Source of the DNA: Limnephilus marmoratus
Taxonomy: Eukaryota; Arthropoda; Insecta; Trichoptera; Limnephilidae
Direction: 5' to 3'
DNA length: 64,000 nucleotides
Assembly (NCBI GenBank): GCA_917880885.1
Contig: OU862927.1
Span: forward strand, 23,467,450-23,531,449
Positions 32,778-43,918 of this stretch are shown here, one piece after another. Positions within the stretch are counted from its first letter, which is position 1. Each line of letters starts with the position of its first letter. Position numbers and translations under genes: made by a program. The notes beneath the pieces are model-generated. The model did not search any database, was not told where the DNA came from, and worked only from the letters and a program-made list of their open reading frames with translations.

Positions 32778-35573
32778 TCATAATTCATCTTTTGCCTTTT
32801 GGTTGACGTCAGAAAAACTTTTCAGAATATTTAACTTGGTGCTGATTTCTTTCTTTTTGTCTTCAGATATCTTTCCATCGAGCAATTTCAACAATCTTTC
32901 ATTTTCAGTTTTGATAAAGTCTTCCCCCTTGTCTGTAATTTTCTTCATTATTTGAAGATAAACACTTCCCGTTTTCTTGTCCTGAAATAATAAATAAACG
33001 ATATACATAAAAATTAAGGTTAAACGTCACGCACATTATAATCTACGCATTCACAGATGGCGCCAATTAAATTATTTTAGGTTTTTAATACTTTTTGTAC
33101 GGTTTGCTTTAAAATATTAAGGTAAATTAATTGTTTGCGCCCGTACATGTTTAGTATGAACACAAATAAATAATTTTGTCCATAAACAAACCCAAATCTT
33201 TCAAGAAAGGCTGAAAAATACAATATTGGATTGAGTCACCGATACAAAATTGAATTTTTCAGCCTTTCTTGAAAGATATGTGTTTATTTATGGACAAAAC
33301 TATTTATTTATATTCATATTAAATATGTACGGTCGCAAACAATTAATTTACCTTAACATTCTAAAGCGTTACGTGCAAAAAGTATTAAAAACCTAAAAAA
33401 AATTCATTGGCGCCATCTGTGACGTTTAACCTTAAATGATATAATTAAAATACATCACCACTTCTAAGAACTCAAATGATTCCTGGACAATGATCGTAAC
33501 TCAAGCAGTTGCAATGATATTACAAAACTTATAGAGATTTGTAGAGATCTTAAAGTGGCAATCAAAAACTATGTTTTTAAAAAACACATCTCTCAATAAG
33601 AGAATCTTACTTCAATATTTTATATTTAAATTATAATGTTATAGATTTTCTTATGTATTTTGTATCATCTTCCTTCTTAATACTAAGATGCTTTGTTATT
33701 TCATACAATAACAAATAATACAAATTAATAGCATCAGATAAAGCGGGCTACAGACCTTCAGTTTTAACTGTACAGTTTAACTGTACAGTCGAACTGTACA
33801 GTTAAATCGTAGGTCCATACAGCCTACACACATTCAGGTAAAACTGCGAGATCTTTCAGTTTTTATCAACAATGGCCTCCATAGACGAGCCTTTAGCCGT
33901 TACAGGGCTAAAGATGTATTAAAAGAAACTGAGTATATTAAAAGAAAAATAAAAGAGAAATTAAAATTAAATTAATTATTTGTATTAATTTAAGGAGTGT
34001 ATTAAAAGAAACTGCGACAAAACTGTACAGTTTTCGACTACACACTGTCAGTTTTAACTGTACAGTTCTAACCGTACAGTTTTATCTATTCGTATTTTGA
34101 TTAGATTTCAGTTAAACTGTACAGTTCAACTTTTGTCCTACACACCTAACGATTTATCTGTACAGTTCGACTGTACAGTTAAACTGTACAGTTAAACTGT
34201 ACAGTTAAACTGTACAGTTAAAACTGAAGGTCTGCAGCCCGCTTAAGATAAGAACTGAATTAAGAATAATATTTATTATTTATGCATTAAACCGCTTATT
34301 CAATACGGAATATTTTTTATTCAAACAGTTAGATTTAGCTTTATTATTACGAAAAGTGAGTATTTATGTCGGGGGAGACCAAAAAACATGCAAAAAATAT
34401 GCATTTAACATTTTAATTTTATTAAAATTAATTTACTCATGCAGTAACGCCATTGTTTATTCATCGTTTTTATTTTAACATTTCATAGACAATGCTGCCA
34501 ATCATAGAAAAAATATTTTTGTGTAAAACAAAGTGAATGCATTATTGACAAGTTTGTACCTATATTTATATCAGTAGAACATGGAAAGAAATGTATTAGA
34601 ATAATTACACAAACCCGCTAGACAAACCCTGCTTTGACAAACAAACCATTCAAAACCTGGGATGTTTTTTTAAATTATGATGAAATGCCAGTTTATTTTA
34701 GAGAATTTATTTTATAAGATTGGTACTTCCGACAAATGTCATATTTGATTGTCTATTAGTTTAAAAAAAAACATTCCGTATTATCCGTGCATCAAACTTC
34801 GACAACACGAATGTTCCGTATTGTTGGACTAACTACATATTTACTGCATTATTTAAATAAAGATTTACAAATCCCATATTCTTGAAAAGAATATACGAAG
34901 TGGCCCAAATTTATCTCACCAAGGGGGGGGAGGAGTCTAGATTGGAAGAAAAACTGCTCACGTAATTAATGTATGACCCCCAACATAAACATTTTTTAAA
35001 AGTTGACAAAATCAATCTACAAACCTTTTCTGGTAAGCCATTAATAACAATGTTAGCCTCATCAGAAAGCTTTGTTCTTTTATCAGGCTGTGCGTCCAGG
35101 AATTTGATAGCCAAGTTATCTAATTTAGGAATGCATCCAGGCCCACTCAGATGGATTCCGGCATTTGCTCTCAAAAATTTCTGTAAATTATCGTGGGTCA
35201 GTGGTTTCTCTGATAACGTAATTGGCTCCTTCTTGTTTTCAAGGAATAGCTTCACAACAGGATAGTCATCTTTTTTCACATTATATCTTTGTGCCAAAGC
35301 TTCATTATCTTTTTCCCCATAGTCTTTTATTCCTACTTCCGCGATGAGCAAATCGTCGTGAGATTTTGCTTCTTTGGCGATTTTAGCATAAACTTCGTGC
35401 TCGTCCCCATAAGGAAAGGCAACATCAAACTTTACTAGAACAGCACCGAATTTATTAATTAGTTTGTCGAATGTGTACTCGTCTAGCTGAATGCAACCGG
35501 TACATGCAGAAACTTCAAACGCTCTAAAAATACACAGTACAACAAATGGCAGCAGATATTTTATAAAAATCAT
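32778..35573 (-). CDS. wind: Windbeutel/ERp29-like ER protein (2 exons)
   Basis: ER-lumen protein of the ERp29 class; in Drosophila, Windbeutel is needed to move the sulfotransferase Pipe out of the ER during dorsoventral patterning (known for the family). Exon 1 is 35573-35025 and exon 2 is 32981-32778, joined in phase 0 across a 2.0 kb intron with GT-AG borders: 250 aa, close to the usual length. Residues 1-23 are a hydrophobic signal peptide, followed at once by C24-T-G-C27, the position of the CTGC motif in Drosophila Windbeutel. The thioredoxin-fold domain follows (VLVKFDVAFPYGDEHE), then the helical D domain, ending in KDEL, the ER-retrieval signal. ERp29 of vertebrates lacks the CXXC pair, so this is the insect type. 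The intron holds two MITEs. No canonical poly(A) signal was found just after the stop. Confidence 0.93.
33018..33431. mobile_element. Long-arm MITE in the wind intron
   Basis: Inverted arms of about 170 bp, bounded by TTAA on both sides (33014-33017, 33432-33435): GGTTAAACGTCAC and AGATGGCGCC on the left, GGCGCCATCT and GTGACGTTTAACC on the right. The left arm carries 24 extra bases between these two blocks. Confidence 0.75.
33742..34243. mobile_element. Harbinger-like MITE built of AACTGTACAGTT repeats
   Basis: TIR AGCGGGCTACAGACCTTCAG and its near-inverse, target duplication TAA (33739-33741, 34244-34246). The palindromic core CTGTACAG occurs about twelve times, three at the left end, five at the right end and the rest inside. 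Confidence 0.8.
34313..34495 (+). repeat. Dispersed repeat, second copy of 5596-5765
   Basis: Same orientation and order of blocks as 5596-5765, ending CATTTCATAGACAATG. It continues uninterrupted here into CTGCCAATC. Confidence 0.6.
34899..34981. mobile_element. Short G-tract MITE at the exon 1/intron edge of wind
   Basis: Left GTGGCCCAAATTTATCTCAC then a G-run of 8; right end, inverted, GGGGGTCATACATTAATTACG. The two ends are diverged from each other. It lies in the wind intron, about 45 bp from the exon 1 donor. Confidence 0.5.
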
Positions 35574-36480
35574 TATGAAAATATATCAGCTAATATGTAT
35601 ACTAAGTTTTGGGTTCTTTATAAACACTTTTTATTTCAACTGTTTATAATAATATGAAACCGGCGAAAACACTCCCACTGTAAAGCCCAAATTTGACGTT
35701 TCAATGAAAAGTGACGTGAAGAGATGGCCGACGCCGATATTCCTGTCCCAGTTACAAGGAACCGATTTCTTTGCTGTCGCTGGAACGCAGGAAACGGCTA
35801 TTTCTGGAACTGGTTCCATTTGAAATATTGACACAAAAAACAACCTTTTTCACAGAATTTCCAAAGTACTTTTTTTAATTTTCCAGCAACCTCCTCCCGA
35901 TGTTTTCTTTTTATTTTCGAAGAACCGGCTGTAGAAAATAAAATAAATTAATGTAGAACCGACTCCATGTCTCCAGTAACTGGAACCACCGTGACAACCT
36001 TTTTTAGGTTTCACCATCTCTGTGATTTCAAGTGAACTCTCAACTCAAATACTCGCCACTCGCTTTTGTATGGCGTCAATGGCGTGTGTATATATGGTAT
36101 ATGGCCAGTTAAAGTTACTTAATTGTTATATCAACGCTGACGTGTTCCGATGAAAATGGTTAATTTTGAACAACTGGCGGTTTACAGTTTATTTATGTCA
36201 TATTATTTATCCACTGAAGCGTTCCGCAAAATGACCAATTTCAGCCTAGGAATTTTTCAATCATTCCGTTTGAAAATTTCCCGCCCTCATTCAAAAAATC
36301 GTCGTCTGCATTTTAATATGGAGACATGTAAACATATTATATATAAACCAATAATGCATGCAAAATGACCAAAATGACATTCGCATTCGATGGAAAACTG
36401 CCTGTTTTCAATCGAATGCATCTAAATATAATTTTACTGTTTATCCCGTATTTTTTTAAATACAAACGATTTTTTTTTGA
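35574..36480. other. Upstream region of wind
   Basis: No gene is supported. Repeated GGAACCG-like words appear around 35758-35830 and 35950-35990. The wind promoter should lie here, but I cannot place it. Confidence 0.4.
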
Positions 36481-36491
36481 GTAGGTACCTA

Positions 36492-37549
36492 GAGGCCGTT
36501 GAAGTATTACGTAACGCACTTGGGGGGGGGGGGGGGGGGGGGTCTTGTGAAACGTTAAGTGGGTGATCGACAGGCGAGCCTATACCGCGGTTTTAAACAC
36601 CGTCGGTTTTACTCGCGGCTCGTTGGTGCTGATCGACTAGCGAGTAAAACAGTCTTATTATCGTAGTCAAATTGAGGTTAACATGTCTTGTTCGGAGTCT
36701 GAAGCTTTGTGTTTTCTTGGTATTATAGAATACCACGAATTAAAAATTATTATTAAAAAATAAAATAAATTTTAATAAAAAAAATAAATTTAATAAATTA
36801 AGAATTTTTATTAATAATTTTTTTAAATATATTTTTTTAATTAATTATTTCCCTTGTTTTTGTATTCGCTTTGCCTTTGATTTAATTTGCCATAAACAGG
36901 GATACTCTCGGAAGCCATTTATGAATTCTACGATGAAATCGTCACTGAATTCGCAGATTCATTATTACGTGACGTCCGTCCTTGTCCGTCCTATAGCGCT
37001 GTCGCCATAACTGGCGGCTTGGCTCGCCGGCCGTGATCGACACGCAGTTTTGAACGACGAGCCGAGTAAAAAATCAAGCAAACATGACGAGCCACGAGCC
37101 AGGCACAAAACCGCGGTTTTGCAATGATACACCGGCGAGCTTTACCGACGAGCCATAAGCATAAGACCGCGGTTTTACTCGCCTGTCGATCAGGGCCTCT
37201 GTGCGTTACGAGGGGGGGAGGGGGGGGTTCGAACAACGCGTTACGTAACATGTTTTTCTTAATTAAGATAAAAAAAACTAGGGAATTAAAATCTTCCAAG
37301 TTGGCAACCCTTTTTGTTCTCGAAATCTTTTTGTTTTATTTATTACGGCAAACGCGATTAAAACAAGAAAAAATGTATTTAAGCGACTTTCCAGTACTTT
37401 GCGCAACTTAATTGTGACTTTCAGGTAAAAATTGTTACTTGAGCGTTACGTTTAGGGGGGGGGGGGGGGGTACAGAAAAACGTTACGGCGCATTACAGGG
37501 GGGGTCAAAAATCTTCAAAAATTGCGTTACGTAATACTTGAACGCCCCC
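36492..37549. mobile_element. G-tract MITE, outer, with a nested TIR element
   Basis: Ends GAGGCCGTTGAAGTATTACG and, inverted, GGGGGCGTTCAAGTATTACG; target duplication CTA (36489-36491, 37550-37552). A G-run of about 20 lies at 36522-36541 and another at 37455-37470. The element at 36564-37192 is inserted in it. Confidence 0.75.
36564..37192. mobile_element. Nested TIR element, probably Harbinger-like
   Basis: TIR TGATCGACAGGCGAG followed by ACCGCGGTTTT, mirrored at the right end, with GGG on both sides. An ATG at 36683 opens MSCSESEALCFLGIIEYHEL and then decays. Confidence 0.65.
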
Positions 37550-38002
37550 CTATCTATTTGGAGCAATATTATGGATTTGTAAGAAGTAATATTTCAAAAA
37601 TTAATAACAAAAAGAAGAGATGCGAGACATCCTTTGTTAAACTGTGAAACTATATTGCCATTGTGATTATCGAAAATTCCTACACACGGGAATTTTTGAA
37701 ATAAATAAAAAAAAGTTTTAAAATATCTCTTTAAATTGGCCACATTTTGACCAGTGGGCGCTAGCAGGTGTTTGCAAATTGGCCAAATACGCTTGTCTTT
37801 TTTAAAATGCTTGAATATTATTACCAATCTTTGAAAATAAATAATATTTATTTTATTGACCGGAACAGGTAGTGAGCAAAACTCGATACCTTCTCGATTC
37901 CGAAAAACTAAATAAAATATAATTTTTTTGTATTATTTTTCGAAAGAATTGCTCAGTGACGTGATGTGATTTTCGGGAAACAGCAAATAATAAATCTAAC
38001 TA

Positions 38003-38264
38003 TCTTGCTAATATTATAAGCGCGAGAGTTTGTATGGATGTATGTGTGTTTGTTACTCTTTCACGCAAAAATTACTGAATGGATTTTAATGAAACTTTAC
38101 ATTAATATAGCTCATACATCAGACTGACATATAGGCTATAATTTATAAAGCTAGCTAGGAAGGGAACGTGGGAGGGGAACGGGGACGCACGGGAAAGGTG
38201 ATTCAGGGAGAAACAATGCATTTCTTCGAAAATGGCATTGCAACACATGCCGGGAACCAGCTAG
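38003..38264 (+). mobile_element. Helitron-like non-autonomous element
   Basis: Starts TCTTGCTAATATTATAAGCG preceded by A and ends CCGGGAACCAGCTAG followed by T: the TC...CTAG ends and A|T insertion site of Helitrons. The TACTAATATTATAAA-type 5' end is widespread in insect Helitrons. Confidence 0.65.
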
Positions 38265-38296
38265 TATAATATATAAGCACTTCAATTTAATCATGA

Positions 38297-38607
38297 AAAA
38301 TGGGGGATGGGGAAGAGTGAGGTGGGGAAGTACCTGGCTATTCAGATATGGTCACCAAATACGGATAACGCCATTTCAAGCAACATTTCAATTCTGAATG
38401 GTGGTCTTACACCAGGGCGATACTGAGAGTATCTTCCACACTTTCACTCTTGAACGTGCCGTAAATATACTATATATTATTTTAAATGAATAAATTGTGA
38501 AATAACTCAAATTAATCAAATAAAATTTATTTGCCACGCCGGGATTCGATCCCGCGACCTTCGGAGTGCTAGTCAAGAGCCTTACCGCTGGACTACGTAC
38601 GCCGCCC
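38297..38607 (-). repeat. SINE family A, minus copy
   Basis: The head at 38607-38530 (minus) contains TAGTCCAGCGGTAAG and GGGATCGAATCCCGGC. The 3' end is truncated. Confidence 0.7.
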
Positions 38608-38851
38608 GTCGATGAAATGCTATACAACTCTCTCACACATTTCTCACATCATCGTCACAGTATTGCCCTGGTGAAAAGTGAAAGGCAAGGGTCACAATTC
38701 AGAATCCAAACATCGCTCTAAATGGCTCTAGCTATGTTTAGTGACCAGATTCAAGGCGTTGGGCTGTTGGAACATTTGGGCGCTATCACACAAAATAAAA
38801 AAATATATACAGTTATTCGATTATTACTTTTTAAAAAATCTGAATACATCA

Positions 38852-39240
38852 CAAGAGTCCCAGCTGCTCCCGTCCAGAGCCAGTGAGACAATGGCATCCC
38901 CAATTGGGGTATGTTATGAGGCTGAAGATAGTGAAAAGGGGAAGTAGATTCGGAAGAGAAAGATGGGGAAGTACCTGGCTATTCAGGTCTGGTCACCAAA
39001 TACGGCTAAAGCCATTTCAAGCAACATTTCAATTTTGAATGGTGGTCTTACAGCAGGGTGATACTGAGAGTATCTTCCACTCTGGAACAAGCCGAAAATA
39101 TGCTGTATATTATTTTTAATTAATTAATTGTGAAATAACACAAATTAATCAAATAAAAAAAAAATTCCGCACCCCGGAATTCGATCCCACAACCTTCGGG
39201 TTGCATGTCAAGAGCCTTACCCCTCGACCACAGAGGCCTT
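38852..39240 (-). repeat. SINE family A, minus copy
   Basis: The head is near 39240-39165, with a B-box-like GGGATCGAATTCCGG; the body and 3' part (CATCCCCAATTGGGG) run to 38852. Confidence 0.7.
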
Positions 39241-39554
39241 TCGATTATAGATCAATCGACATATTATATTGACGATCTCCTTCGCCGAGTGGAGAGATGT
39301 TCCTCGACTTCGGCTGCAGTTTGAAAATGGCTTCTCTACACCATCTCCTTCCATTCCCTTCTGCGTTTTTCAGTTTTCTCCTTCCCTTAGTTTCACAACA
39401 TATATAAAATTAAAATAAATTAAAATATAATTAGCCTTTATTGTTGTTAAACTAATAAAACATTTTTCTGATCTAATTAATTATTCTTTTTTTTTAATAT
39501 TATTCTAAATTATCAGCGTTCGGGTCATTATTTTTATAAACTGCTTGGTCTTTC

Positions 39555-39740
39555 GACTTAGGCCTCCTCTAAAGATTTCCATTCTTCTCTATCCTTTGCA
39601 ACTCTGATCCATTCTGGACCAGCCACCGTTTTTAGATCATCTTCCCATCTTTTCGTTTGTCCACCTTTGTTTCTTTTACCGTCTCTTGGATACCACTCTG
39701 TTACTATTCTGGTCCATTTCTCTTGCCTTTCTCTCAACAT
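39555..39740 (-). pseudogene. LINE 3' coding end fragment
   Basis: ITEWYPRDGK-type tail: IVTEWYPRDGKRNKGGQTKR, WEDDLKTVAGPEWIRVAKDR, EEWKSLEEA. This is the C-terminus common to insect RTE/CR1-type endonuclease-reverse transcriptases. The rest of the element is absent or too decayed to see. Confidence 0.75.
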
Positions 39741-40182
39741 ATGTCCAGTCCATCGCCATTTTAGCGTTCCATGTACAGAATGTACCTGTTTGAATTGAGT
39801 TCTGTTAATTTTACTTTATCTCTTCTATCTGCCCATATCTTCTCATTTCGCTAATAGGCCACTTGCATGGATTTCATAACGACTTGGAAAAAATCGTGTG
39901 GATAGATATTTTTACTAAGATTAAGAAAATGTTAGTAAAATTGTTTAGAAATGTACAAATTTTTTTATTTTTTAAATAAATAAATCCATTATTTGGGCTC
40001 GTGACGTGGCTTCATGAAAATGTCCCATCTCCGAAAATGTTCCTATTAATTTTGTAAAATTCCACACTGATTTATTTTTTTATATGGCATCACTTTGATT
40101 TAAGGCGAATTTTCGAATTAGTTCACTAGATTTATTGTTTGTTCTCTGCGAACTTATCATTTGGTTTCACTTTTTGACAGAT

Positions 40183-40234
40183 GTTCTGAAGAGAACCCCA
40201 TACATTTACTGATGTACGGGGTTCTCTTCAGAAC
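40183..40234. repeat. Near-perfect 23-bp hairpin
   Basis: Arms of 23 bp (GTTCTGAAGAGAACCCC at the base) with one mismatch and a 6-nt loop TTACTG. Confidence 0.85.
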
Positions 40235-40375
40235 GTGAAGATGATGTCGGTACGTGTTTTAGAGGTATAATGATTATGGTGCTGATTTTAACAAAATAAA
40301 ATTTTATAATATTCTTATTATTATTATAATTTACAAGTACAAGTATATTACATTGAATTTAGTAATATAGATGCT

Positions 40376-40475
40376 TATAATGATTTATGATTATAATGAT
40401 TTATGATTTATAATGATTTATTATGATTTATGATCAATAAGATTGATTTATAATGATTTATGATCAATAAGATGG
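40376..40475. repeat. ATAATGATTTATGAT simple repeats
   Basis: Imperfect tandem copies of a 12-18 bp AT-rich unit, including two copies of TTTATGATCAATAAGAT. Confidence 0.7.
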
Positions 40476-40926
40476 ATCAAGGAAAAAAATATTTATGAGA
40501 TGTAATATTTTTGGTATGCCTCGTTATTCTCCTGTGCCATTAGTGTGGAAAAAGTTTTTTTTTTTTTAAATGATTTTCGGCTACGTAATTATCGTTTTTT
40601 CACACCTATAAAATTATGTCCCGTCTTTCCGGTTTATAAAAAATAGTTTGATTTTTCGGATTGAAATTTTCAAAAAATCCCTAGGGTTTCAAAAATACGA
40701 TAAAAAAAAAAAAAAATGGAATGTCTTCGAATATTTGCCTAAACCGGAAAAAATTTAAAAAAAATGTGATGCAAGTGGCCTATTCCTATTATGTCCCATT
40801 TTATTTCCGATATGGCCATTTCAAGTTCTTGAAGTCTCTCAGGTGTCCTTAATGATCTTGAATTAAATGTTACTATATGTTTATCTGAAGTTCTCTTGTT
40901 TATCTTTAAAGGGTCTTGGTCGTTTT

Positions 40927-41193
40927 TTTTTTTTTTTTTTTTTTTTACAGTGAATACCGCACAAGAATCTCAACTGCTCCCGTCTGGAGCCAGTGAGACT
41001 ATGGCATCCCCAATTGGGGTATGTTGTGAGGCTGAAGGTAGCGGGGAGGGGAAGGAGGTGGGAAAGAGGAAGGTTGGGAAGTACCTGGCTATTCAGATCT
41101 GGTCACTAAACACGGCTAAAGCCATTTTCAAGCAACGTTTCAATTCTGAATGGTGGTCTTACACCAGGGCGATACTGATAGTATCTTCCACTC
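40927..41193 (-). repeat. SINE family A, 3' two thirds
   Basis: Begins with the T-tract of the tail at 40921-40946 and runs through the body to the TAGTATCTTCCACTCTG region; the tRNA-like head is missing. At 41194 it abuts CR1-like LINE sequence. Confidence 0.75.
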
Positions 41194-41234
41194 TGTTTTC
41201 CCCCACGAGGATCAGTCGGCTTGGCTCACAACAT

Positions 41235-41444
41235 TTAATACATCCCAAATGGGAATACCACAGATCCACTGTCTCTGGGCAGTTTGAACTCTTGTGCTGT
41301 ACCAAATAAAATAAATAATTTTAATTTATGAAATACCGGTTGAGTAAGAACAGCAATCTCACCTGGCTCCTGTGTTCTAAAGATTGCAATACGTTTAATA
41401 ACCCTAGAAAGATAATCTACGTCTGAGAGACGTAAGCGATACAC
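41235..41444 (-). pseudogene. Decayed LINE fragment
   Basis: Minus frame with [19 protein letters not shown], related in DNA (TGTGTTCTAAAGATTGCAAT) to the region just upstream of the LINE piece at 52483-52818. A further scrap lies at about 41995-42085. Confidence 0.45.
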
Positions 41445-42344
41445 AAGAATTGCTGTATTTTTTTATTTCGCAACGTAGCGCGCTATCTATTTCAGTTAGC
41501 TCAGTTGCCGAGCAGAGCTTGGGCGGGGCGGCTCTGTCACCACAGTAAGTACAATAATTACGGAGAAATACATCCCCTTACGTCCGAAAGATGTATGATT
41601 ACCTTTTGTGTAACTTTCGTATAAATGTGATTTAGCGAAATAAAAATTTTAAAAAAATAAATTTTTATGCATGACTGATTAACATTTAAACTTTCATAAC
41701 GTATAAAAATAATACGATTTAGACATAAAAAGAAACATAGTTGATTGGTAAGAGATTTGCAGAATTTTGTTATTTTTTTTATTACAACATATTTTTTATA
41801 ATTATTTTGGTTTTATTTAAAGTACAAAACCCTAAACTAATTATTTAACTACCTTTAAACTGTGTAAGTATGATAATATGTCAAAAATTCACTTTTAAAA
41901 TTCATTACGTCTCTAAGACGTGTGATTATCTTTAAGGTAGGTAAAAATAAGATTATCTTTCTAAGGTTAAGATTATCTTTATAAGAGAATCTATCGAACG
42001 GACCGCCCGTTTCTGTATCTAGTCGAGAGATTTTTCAGGTATTCTCCAGAACAGAGGTGGCTGCCAAATTCTACCGCACTTGCGATTTGTAAAAGCTTAG
42101 CAGTTGTGTACTATTAAAGTATCTGTGGGCCCTGTACACTGTACAGTACGCCCAGTTTCTGACTTCGAACACTACGAACAGCACGAACTTAATTGCTATC
42201 ACCAATTACGAATTATATTTAAACATAAACACAATGTTGAGATTCATGTCTGTGTTCCCAAACATACAAAAATCAGTATTTTATTTTTCAAAATACTTTG
42301 AAATAAAATGCATGGAAATGAATTGATAAGAAATTAGATACGTG

Positions 42345-42460
42345 TTTAGATTTTCACGGCCAAAAGTATTTTCGCTATTTGTTTTTGGGATGTTATGCTG
42401 TGAAAAGAAGAGGTAGCGCGTGGCTAAAGAAGGAGGTAGTGCAACACGGCATAATCACGA
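42345..42460. repeat. Degenerate copy of the 12723 MITE
   Basis: Shares CCAAAAGTATTTTCGCTAT, GGCTAAAGAAGGAGGTAGTG and ACACGGCATAA; the left arm is decayed. Confidence 0.6.
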
Positions 42461-42536
42461 TTTTGTTAAGGAGGTTGATTGCAATTGCATCGAGAACTGG
42501 TTTTTTTCAGCTTCTCCATGAGCGAAGGCCCTTACA

Positions 42537-43681
42537 TAAGGCGGCCAACTTTACAAAATATCAATGCGGGACACAGTGGTGTGCGGTGTCGGGGGGGGGG
42601 GGGGGGGGGGGTATGTTACAAATTTATAACTCTCTTGGAAATCCGAAAATTCCGCTCATTTAGACTACAATCACAACACGAACACGGTTTCTCTTTGATT
42701 CTGGCAGCACATGTAAAGTCTGTAACTAGAATTTTATGACTACACTACAAATAAGAGAATTTTTCCTTCGAAATGTGTCAGCAGATGAATCCACAATAGA
42801 AATTTCATTCTGAACACAAAACTGGTTTAAATTAAATCTGTATGCGGCGAAATAAAACCGCACTCAGAATATGAAAATAGTTTCTCTTTGATGCTGGCAG
42901 AACATACATAGTCTGCAACTAGAATTTATAACTGCACTTCGAATAAGAGAATGTTTTCCTTCGTTATATATCATCTGATGAATCCAGTTAAAATTTTACA
43001 TTGTGAACACAAAACTGGTTTAAATTAAATCTGTATGCGACGCATTAAAACTACACTCAGAACATGAAAATGGTTTCTCTTTGGTTCTGACAGCACAAAC
43101 ATAGTCTGCAACTAGAATTTTATAACTGCACTTCAAATAAGAGAATGTTTTCCGTCGAAATATGTCATCAGATGAATCCAACTGTAATTTAACATTCTGA
43201 ACACAAAACTGGTTATTTATAATTAAGAATATCTGTACACGGTGCATTCAAACTATACTCAGAACATGAAGATGAACACTTTTGTAAGAAAGGAAATTCT
43301 TTTTGAAATTCTGTGAATTACAACTTCGCTTTTTCGCGGTCGGCGGCATGGTCAACAAATTATTTGATTTGATTTAAATGACAAATACGGGTTATTCAAT
43401 ACTACACTGGCGCTCTTTGGCTTACCTAAACAAACCAATCCCTATATCGATATCTTTGGGCCTTTTCTAGGGACAAATATTATCACCAACTTAACCACAG
43501 ATGAACGAAAATAGTTAAAATAGACAAAACATAGAAAAAGTTTAATTGTCCACCATAGACAATATTACAAAAATATAGGAATGCGGGACATGCGGGACGC
43601 TTTAGACGATTTGCGGGACTATTTCATTAAATATTTCAATTCGGGACTACAACCGCCAATGCGGGACGGTTGGCCGCCTTA
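42537..43681 (-). mobile_element. hAT element carrying zinc-finger repeats
   Basis: Ends TAAGGCGGCCAAC and GTTGGCCGCCTTA with the exact 8-bp duplication CCCTTACA (42529-42536, 43682-43689). GCGGGAC-type words cluster near both ends, as expected of transposase-binding subterminal repeats. The middle holds the zinc-finger-like array at 42650-43265 instead of a transposase. A G-run of about 18 follows the left end. Confidence 0.8.
42650..43265 (-). pseudogene. Decayed C2H2 zinc-finger array, three units of about 192 bp
   Basis: On the minus strand each unit reads like finger sequence: a KEKPFSCSECSFNASHTDL stretch (compare TGEKPF linker and C-x2-C), then FCVQNVKLQLDSSDD and TFSYLKCSYK. The marker TTTCTCTTTG recurs at about 42688, 42880 and 43075. 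Stops and shifts break every unit but the last; the best frame is 43247-43020. It looks like a fragment of a host zinc-finger gene that was picked up and then duplicated in tandem. Confidence 0.6.
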
Positions 43682-43918
43682 CCCTTACATATAACTAAAC
43701 TTGAAAATAGCTAAGTGGATAATAACGGTTTGCTACTTATAATATCTTCACAATTTAACTGTAAAAGATTTGTGGTGCATGCCCTGATGAATCTATTCAT
43801 TCTTATATTTTCTACATCAGAAAAACATATTTAGAACCTATACATTCTTACATTATCTACTTATTATCAGAAGAATACATTAGGAACCAATACATTATAA
43901 ACCTATACAAATAGTATA

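Noticed and set aside
43020..43247. Functional zinc-finger gene
   Set aside because: The finger spacing is broken, stops interrupt the other units and the whole lies inside a hAT element.
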